This document shows, piece after piece, positions 61,109-64,000 of a DNA stretch of 64,000 nt (positions are counted from its first letter, which is position 1; each line of letters starts with the position of its first letter). The position numbers were made by a program, and so were the translations under genes. The stretch is taken from positions 224,137 through 288,136 of the forward strand of contig FR899629.1 in the NCBI GenBank assembly GCA_000437435.1. The letters run 5' to 3'. The notes beneath the pieces were generated by a model, which saw only the letters and a list, made by a program, of their open reading frames with translations, ran no database searches and was not told where the DNA came from. Origin of the DNA: Clostridium sp. CAG:768. GTDB lineage: Bacteria > Cyanobacteriota > Vampirovibrionia > Gastranaerophilales > Gastranaerophilaceae.

Positions 61109-61636
61109 ATGACTACCCCTTTTCAAAAACAATTTAAAAATTTATGTATGAATTTAGGCAAAAATAATAAAGCCCTATATGGAGCATTAACAATTGCCGT
61201 ATCAAAAGGGATTTTACGTCCAACATTTACTATGATGGACAAAAAACAAGAAAAGGATTCAAGAAGATATACAGCATTCAGAGAGGGATTAACTGGAGCA
61301 GTAGCTTTTGGCTCATACTTAATTACAGATGCCGGAGTCGAGAAGCTTGCAAAACATATTGCAGAAAAATCTAATCACCTCAAAGAACTTCCTAAAATGA
61401 AATCTACTCTGTCACTTATTACTGTGAGCTTAACAGCTCTATTTGTTATACCTGCAATATGCAACGCTGCAACAAAACCTCTCATGAATGCATTGCTTCC
61501 TAAAAAAGAAACAAAAAGGATTCCCCAACAACCACTACCCCGAAAAGAAATAGCACAACCTAATTTTCAAGGTTATACAACACCTTATCATTTCAAGAAT
61601 TTTTATAATTCCGGAATGAAGATTGGAGGTGTATAA
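61109..61636 (+). CDS. unknown membrane protein, paralogue of the next gene
   Basis: I start at the ATG at 61109 (MTTPFQKQF), six bases after GGAG; an ATG four codons earlier contains that site. The 175-residue protein shows RPTFTMMDKKQEKDSRRYTAFREGL followed by a hydrophobic GAVAFGSYLI, and a second hydrophobic helix in LITVSLTALFVIPAIC. The same RP-x-x-x-MMD...EK-x-RKY-x-A-x-x-EGL block occurs in the next gene. The C terminus is Pro/Lys-rich. It shares one base with the next ATG, so the pair is coupled. The family is unknown to me. Confidence 0.6.
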   Translation: MTTPFQKQFKNLCMNLGKNNKALYGALTIAVSKGILRPTFTMMDKKQEKDSRRYTAFREGLTGAVAFGSYLITDAGVEKLAKHIAEKSNHLKELPKMKSTLSLITVSLTALFVIPAICNAATKPLMNALLPKKETKRIPQQPLPRKEIAQPNFQGYTTPYHFKNFYNSGMKIGGV

Positions 61637-62259
61637 TGATTGATAAAGTAGCTAATGTACTTTTAAATCCTAAATTTGTAAATTTTGCAAATAATACAAC
61701 TTACACAGTCACGACAGAATCTTTATTCAAAGCAACCGGTAGACCTGTTGCAATTATGATGGATAATAACGTTGATGAAAAAACCAGAAAATATGCAGCA
61801 ACTAAAGAAGGTCTATACCAACTTTTATGTCTTGGAATATATTTGACAATGATTCCATTTATTTTCCAAAAATATGGTTTCAAACTAGCTCAAAAAATTC
61901 TAAAAGATGACAAAGATCTTCCGGCATTCAAGAATGCTGCGGAATATCTAAATTATGCAAAATTAGCAAAAATGGAGAAAAAAGACAGACAAGGTCACAA
62001 ATTTTTATCAAAAATATCTGATACCCTAAAAATATCTAAAGATGATAAATTAACTCTAAAAGAACATCTCTTAAAAGATGACAAACCTCCAGCATTTCCT
62101 GCAGCAAAAGGAGCTATAGAATTAAGCAACCTTGCAGGAACAGTAATAGGTCTTGCCTGGATAGCATCAGAATTAAGCAATCATATACTACATCCACTAA
62201 TGCGTGGACTAGGATTTGAAGAAAAGAAAAAAAGTAATACAATAAATATAAAAGGATAA
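61636..62259 (+). CDS. unknown membrane protein, paralogue of the preceding gene
   Basis: The 207-residue protein shares GRPVAIMMDNNVDEKTRKYAATKEGL with its upstream neighbour and, like it, continues with a hydrophobic segment (LLCLGIYLTMIPFIF). A charged central region rich in Lys and Asp (about 85-155) is specific to this copy. A second hydrophobic helix (LAGTVIGLAWIASEL) lies near the end, followed by NHILHPLMRGLG, also similar to the neighbour's ending helix. GGAG lies just before the ATG. The function is unknown; a paired membrane complex is a reasonable guess. Confidence 0.6.
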   Translation: MIDKVANVLLNPKFVNFANNTTYTVTTESLFKATGRPVAIMMDNNVDEKTRKYAATKEGLYQLLCLGIYLTMIPFIFQKYGFKLAQKILKDDKDLPAFKNAAEYLNYAKLAKMEKKDRQGHKFLSKISDTLKISKDDKLTLKEHLLKDDKPPAFPAAKGAIELSNLAGTVIGLAWIASELSNHILHPLMRGLGFEEKKKSNTINIKG

Positions 62260-62278
62260 ATCTAAAAGAAGGAGAAAA

Positions 62279-62590
62279 ATGAGCGTATTTGAAGCAGGAA
62301 TGATGGTATGTTTCGGAATTAGCTGGCCTGTTGCAGCATTAAAAACATATAAATGCAAATGTGTACATGGCAAAAGTATTCACTTTTCAATGCTAATTTT
62401 ATTAGGCTATGTCTGCGGTATAGTACACAAAATATTGGATAATATGGATTGGGTATTCTGGCTGTATATTTTAAATACATTCTTTTTACTTGTTGATATG
62501 TATCTGTATTGGTTATATAAAGACAACAAAGCTCCATTATCAGATGAAAAAAATGAAGTAGAAATAAATCAAGAAGTTGAAATTGATTAA
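62279..62590 (+). CDS. small PQ-loop-like membrane protein
   Basis: The 103-residue protein has three hydrophobic helices and the half-SWEET/PQ-loop pattern: CFGISWPVAALKTYKCKCVHGKSIHFSMLILLGYVCGI. In such proteins the Pro-containing first helix and the basic loop with Gly-Lys-Ser precede helices two and three, and dimers form a small-molecule path. A GGAG site precedes the ATG, and the gene lies 19 bases after the paralogue pair. The acidic tail (EKNEVEINQEVEID) is cytoplasmic by the inside-positive rule or unclear. The substrate is unknown. Confidence 0.65.
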   Translation: MSVFEAGMMVCFGISWPVAALKTYKCKCVHGKSIHFSMLILLGYVCGIVHKILDNMDWVFWLYILNTFFLLVDMYLYWLYKDNKAPLSDEKNEVEINQEVEID

Positions 62591-62602
62591 ATTTATTTGT
62601 AA

Positions 62603-62608
62603 TATAAT
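62603..62608 (+). promoter_or_regulatory. -10 box of proB (leaderless)
   Basis: TATAAT is followed by exactly six bases and the proB ATG at 62615, without a ribosome-binding site. Confidence 0.55.
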
Positions 62609-62614
62609 AAAATT

Positions 62615-63754
62615 ATGAATAGAGAAGAATTTATTAATGCAAAACGTATAGTTTTCAAATTTGGAACAAATATTTTAAGAGGAGATGACGGCTATGTATC
62701 ATTGCCAAGAGTATTCTCCTTTATCGAAGATCTTTCACACCTTGCAAGACAAGGGAAAGAAGTTATCGTAATTACATCAGGAGCAGTAGGCTTAGGCAAA
62801 AAACGATTAGGCATTAATAGTACCGAAGGCGTTGCTCTAAAACAAGCTTGTGCTGCAATCGGACAAGGGAAATTAATGTCGATTTACGAAACTGGATTTG
62901 ATACATACGGACTTATTGCATCTCAAATTCTTTTAACAGAAGATGACTTTTCTGTAAGACAAAGATATTTAAGTCTTAGAACAACCTTAAATAAATTACT
63001 TGAGCTTAAAGTAATCCCAATTATCAACCAAAATGACACCGTATCTACAGTTGAAGTCCACCCGCAATATGAACACATGCAAGTATGTTTTTCTGACAAC
63101 GATAAATTATCAGCACTTGTAGCAAGTGAATTAGATGCAGACTTACTTGTAATATTATCAGATGTCGAAGGTTTGTATGACAAAAATCCAAAAACAAATC
63201 CTGATGCAAAAATTATTCGCACTGTAGAAGAAGTAACAGATGATATTTTATCACTTGGAACAGATGCTTCAGAAGGCGGACGCGGCGGTATGAGAACAAA
63301 ACTTAAAGCTGCAAGAATGGTAACAAGATTTGGCGGAAAAGTTCTTATTGCAAACGGTAAAATTCCTTATGTTATTCAAAAAATATTTAACGGAGAAGAA
63401 ATAGGGACAATGTTTCTACCTCAAACAGAAGGACTATCTGATAAAAAACGCTGGATAGGTTATGCTACAAATATTATTGGACAAATTGTTGTAAATAAAG
63501 GTGCAAAAAAAGCACTTCTTGAGCAAAAAAGTCTATTACCTATCGGAGTATTAGATGTAGTTCATGAGTTCAATAAAGGTGACGTTGTCTCAATACTTGA
63601 TGAAAAAGGAAATGAAATCGCCAGAGGTATTGTAAATTACAGTTCAGATTCCTGCAGAAAAGTAATCGGCAGACATTCTGACAATATTATGGAAATTCTC
63701 GGATTCAAGAATTACGACGCAATTATCACACGAGATAATATAACACTTTTATAA
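62615..63754 (+). CDS. proB: glutamate 5-kinase with PUA domain
   Basis: ProB phosphorylates glutamate in the first step of proline synthesis. The kinase domain shows RIVFKFGTNILRGDDGY, VIVITSGAVGLGKKRLG, IINQNDTVSTVE, FSDNDKLSALVA and the EGGRGGMRTKLKAARMVTRFGG motif. The last 110 residues are the PUA domain found in many ProB proteins. Length 379 is normal. proA follows after 47 bases. Confidence 0.96.
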   Translation: MNREEFINAKRIVFKFGTNILRGDDGYVSLPRVFSFIEDLSHLARQGKEVIVITSGAVGLGKKRLGINSTEGVALKQACAAIGQGKLMSIYETGFDTYGLIASQILLTEDDFSVRQRYLSLRTTLNKLLELKVIPIINQNDTVSTVEVHPQYEHMQVCFSDNDKLSALVASELDADLLVILSDVEGLYDKNPKTNPDAKIIRTVEEVTDDILSLGTDASEGGRGGMRTKLKAARMVTRFGGKVLIANGKIPYVIQKIFNGEEIGTMFLPQTEGLSDKKRWIGYATNIIGQIVVNKGAKKALLEQKSLLPIGVLDVVHEFNKGDVVSILDEKGNEIARGIVNYSSDSCRKVIGRHSDNIMEILGFKNYDAIITRDNITLL

Positions 63755-63801
63755 CCCCCTGCCTATATGAGAAAAATTTTCCCAAACAAGGAGAGAAAAA
63801 A

Positions 63802-64000
63802 ATGATTGATTTTGTAAAAATTGCAAAAGATGCAAAAGAGGCTTCATTAAAAATTGCAGATTTATCAACAGAATTAAAAAATACTGCATTATTAAAAATT
63901 GCAGATGAGATAGAATTGAACAAAGATGAAATTTTTGAAGCCAATAAAACAGATTTGGAAACTGCAAAAAGTCTTGTAGAATCAGGCGAACTTACAAAAT
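63802..64000 (+). CDS. proA: gamma-glutamyl phosphate reductase, 5' part
   Basis: Only the first 66 codons are in the window; the frame is open to the right edge. The visible sequence starts MIDFVKIAKDAKEASLKIA, continues ELKNTALLKIADEI and ANKTDLETAK, and fits the N terminus of ProA, which reduces glutamyl phosphate to the semialdehyde. The position right after proB supports it. AGGAGAG lies 7-8 bases before the ATG. Confidence 0.88.
   Translation, partial: MIDFVKIAKDAKEASLKIADLSTELKNTALLKIADEIELNKDEIFEANKTDLETAKSLVESGELTK

Overview
The window is AT-rich bacterial DNA (about 30% GC by eye), densely coding, with no phage, insertion sequence, CRISPR array or rRNA. The host has a Gram-negative envelope: an RND/TolC efflux operon, an MlaA-domain protein, a heptosyltransferase-type GT9 enzyme, TonB-type C-terminal domains and type IV pilin-like proteins. 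It has a long, cyanobacterial-type NusB and a fermentative L-lactate dehydrogenase. Together with the GFTLSEVLITLGIIG-type pilins, this points to a gut-type member of the non-photosynthetic Cyanobacteria relatives (Vampirovibrionia/Melainabacteria, probably Gastranaerophilales). That placement is inference from gene content, not a phylogeny.

Layout. 1-1.3 kb: end of an unknown membrane protein, a small membrane protein and plsY. 1.3-7.2 kb: an envelope cluster of a von Willebrand A protein, an FHA/multi-pass membrane protein, three TonB-C-domain proteins and two tiny membrane proteins. 7.4-10.2 kb: a secreted-looking small protein and a tandemly duplicated unit of acetyltransferase plus pilin, in which both pilin genes carry poly-G tracts next to their start. 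10.3-13.1 kb: an MlaA-hydrolase fusion and a nucleotidyltransferase. 13.2-21.3 kb: ldh, the RND operon, a DMT transporter and tRNA-Gln. 21.4-25 kb: gmk-coaBC-NIF3, divergent from a histidine kinase. 25-32.4 kb: an organophosphate antiporter, a DnaQ-like exonuclease, thioredoxin and a 1486-residue low-complexity protein. 32.4-39.5 kb: a periplasmic GH13 amylase, then an operon of ROK glucokinase, GT9, GGDEF/HD-GYP, thiL and ispD. 39.6-45.4 kb: an annexin-like protein, a GT2-radical SAM fusion, a LipM-like octanoyltransferase and two paralogous exported proteins. 45.5-49.8 kb: TPR protein, nusB, a small HTH, ftsY, an M14 peptidase and a LysM-like protein. 49.8-57.4 kb: cysS-spoIID-murJ-tsaC, a repeat protein and lipA. 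57.5-64 kb: a small lipoprotein, lpd, alr, LysR, two paralogous membrane proteins, a PQ-loop protein and proB-proA (proA cut by the window end). No gene-free stretch exceeds about 250 bases.

Main observations. (1) Both pilin genes have G10-G11 tracts between the Shine-Dalgarno/ATG and the prepilin cleavage site, and both are out of frame from that ATG as given, the pattern of phase-variable contingency loci. (2) About ten genes have a TATAAT-like box ending 5-7 nt before the start codon with no room for a ribosome-binding site, suggesting common leaderless transcription; gmk and the histidine kinase share one 12-bp palindromic box. (3) The VWA/FHA/TonB-C cluster is the best candidate for an undescribed multi-component envelope system. 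(4) There are several unusual fusions or degenerate enzymes: MlaA-hydrolase, GT2-radical SAM, GH13 with an EF-hand loop, HD-GYP lacking its HD histidine, and a shortened dihydrolipoamide dehydrogenase.
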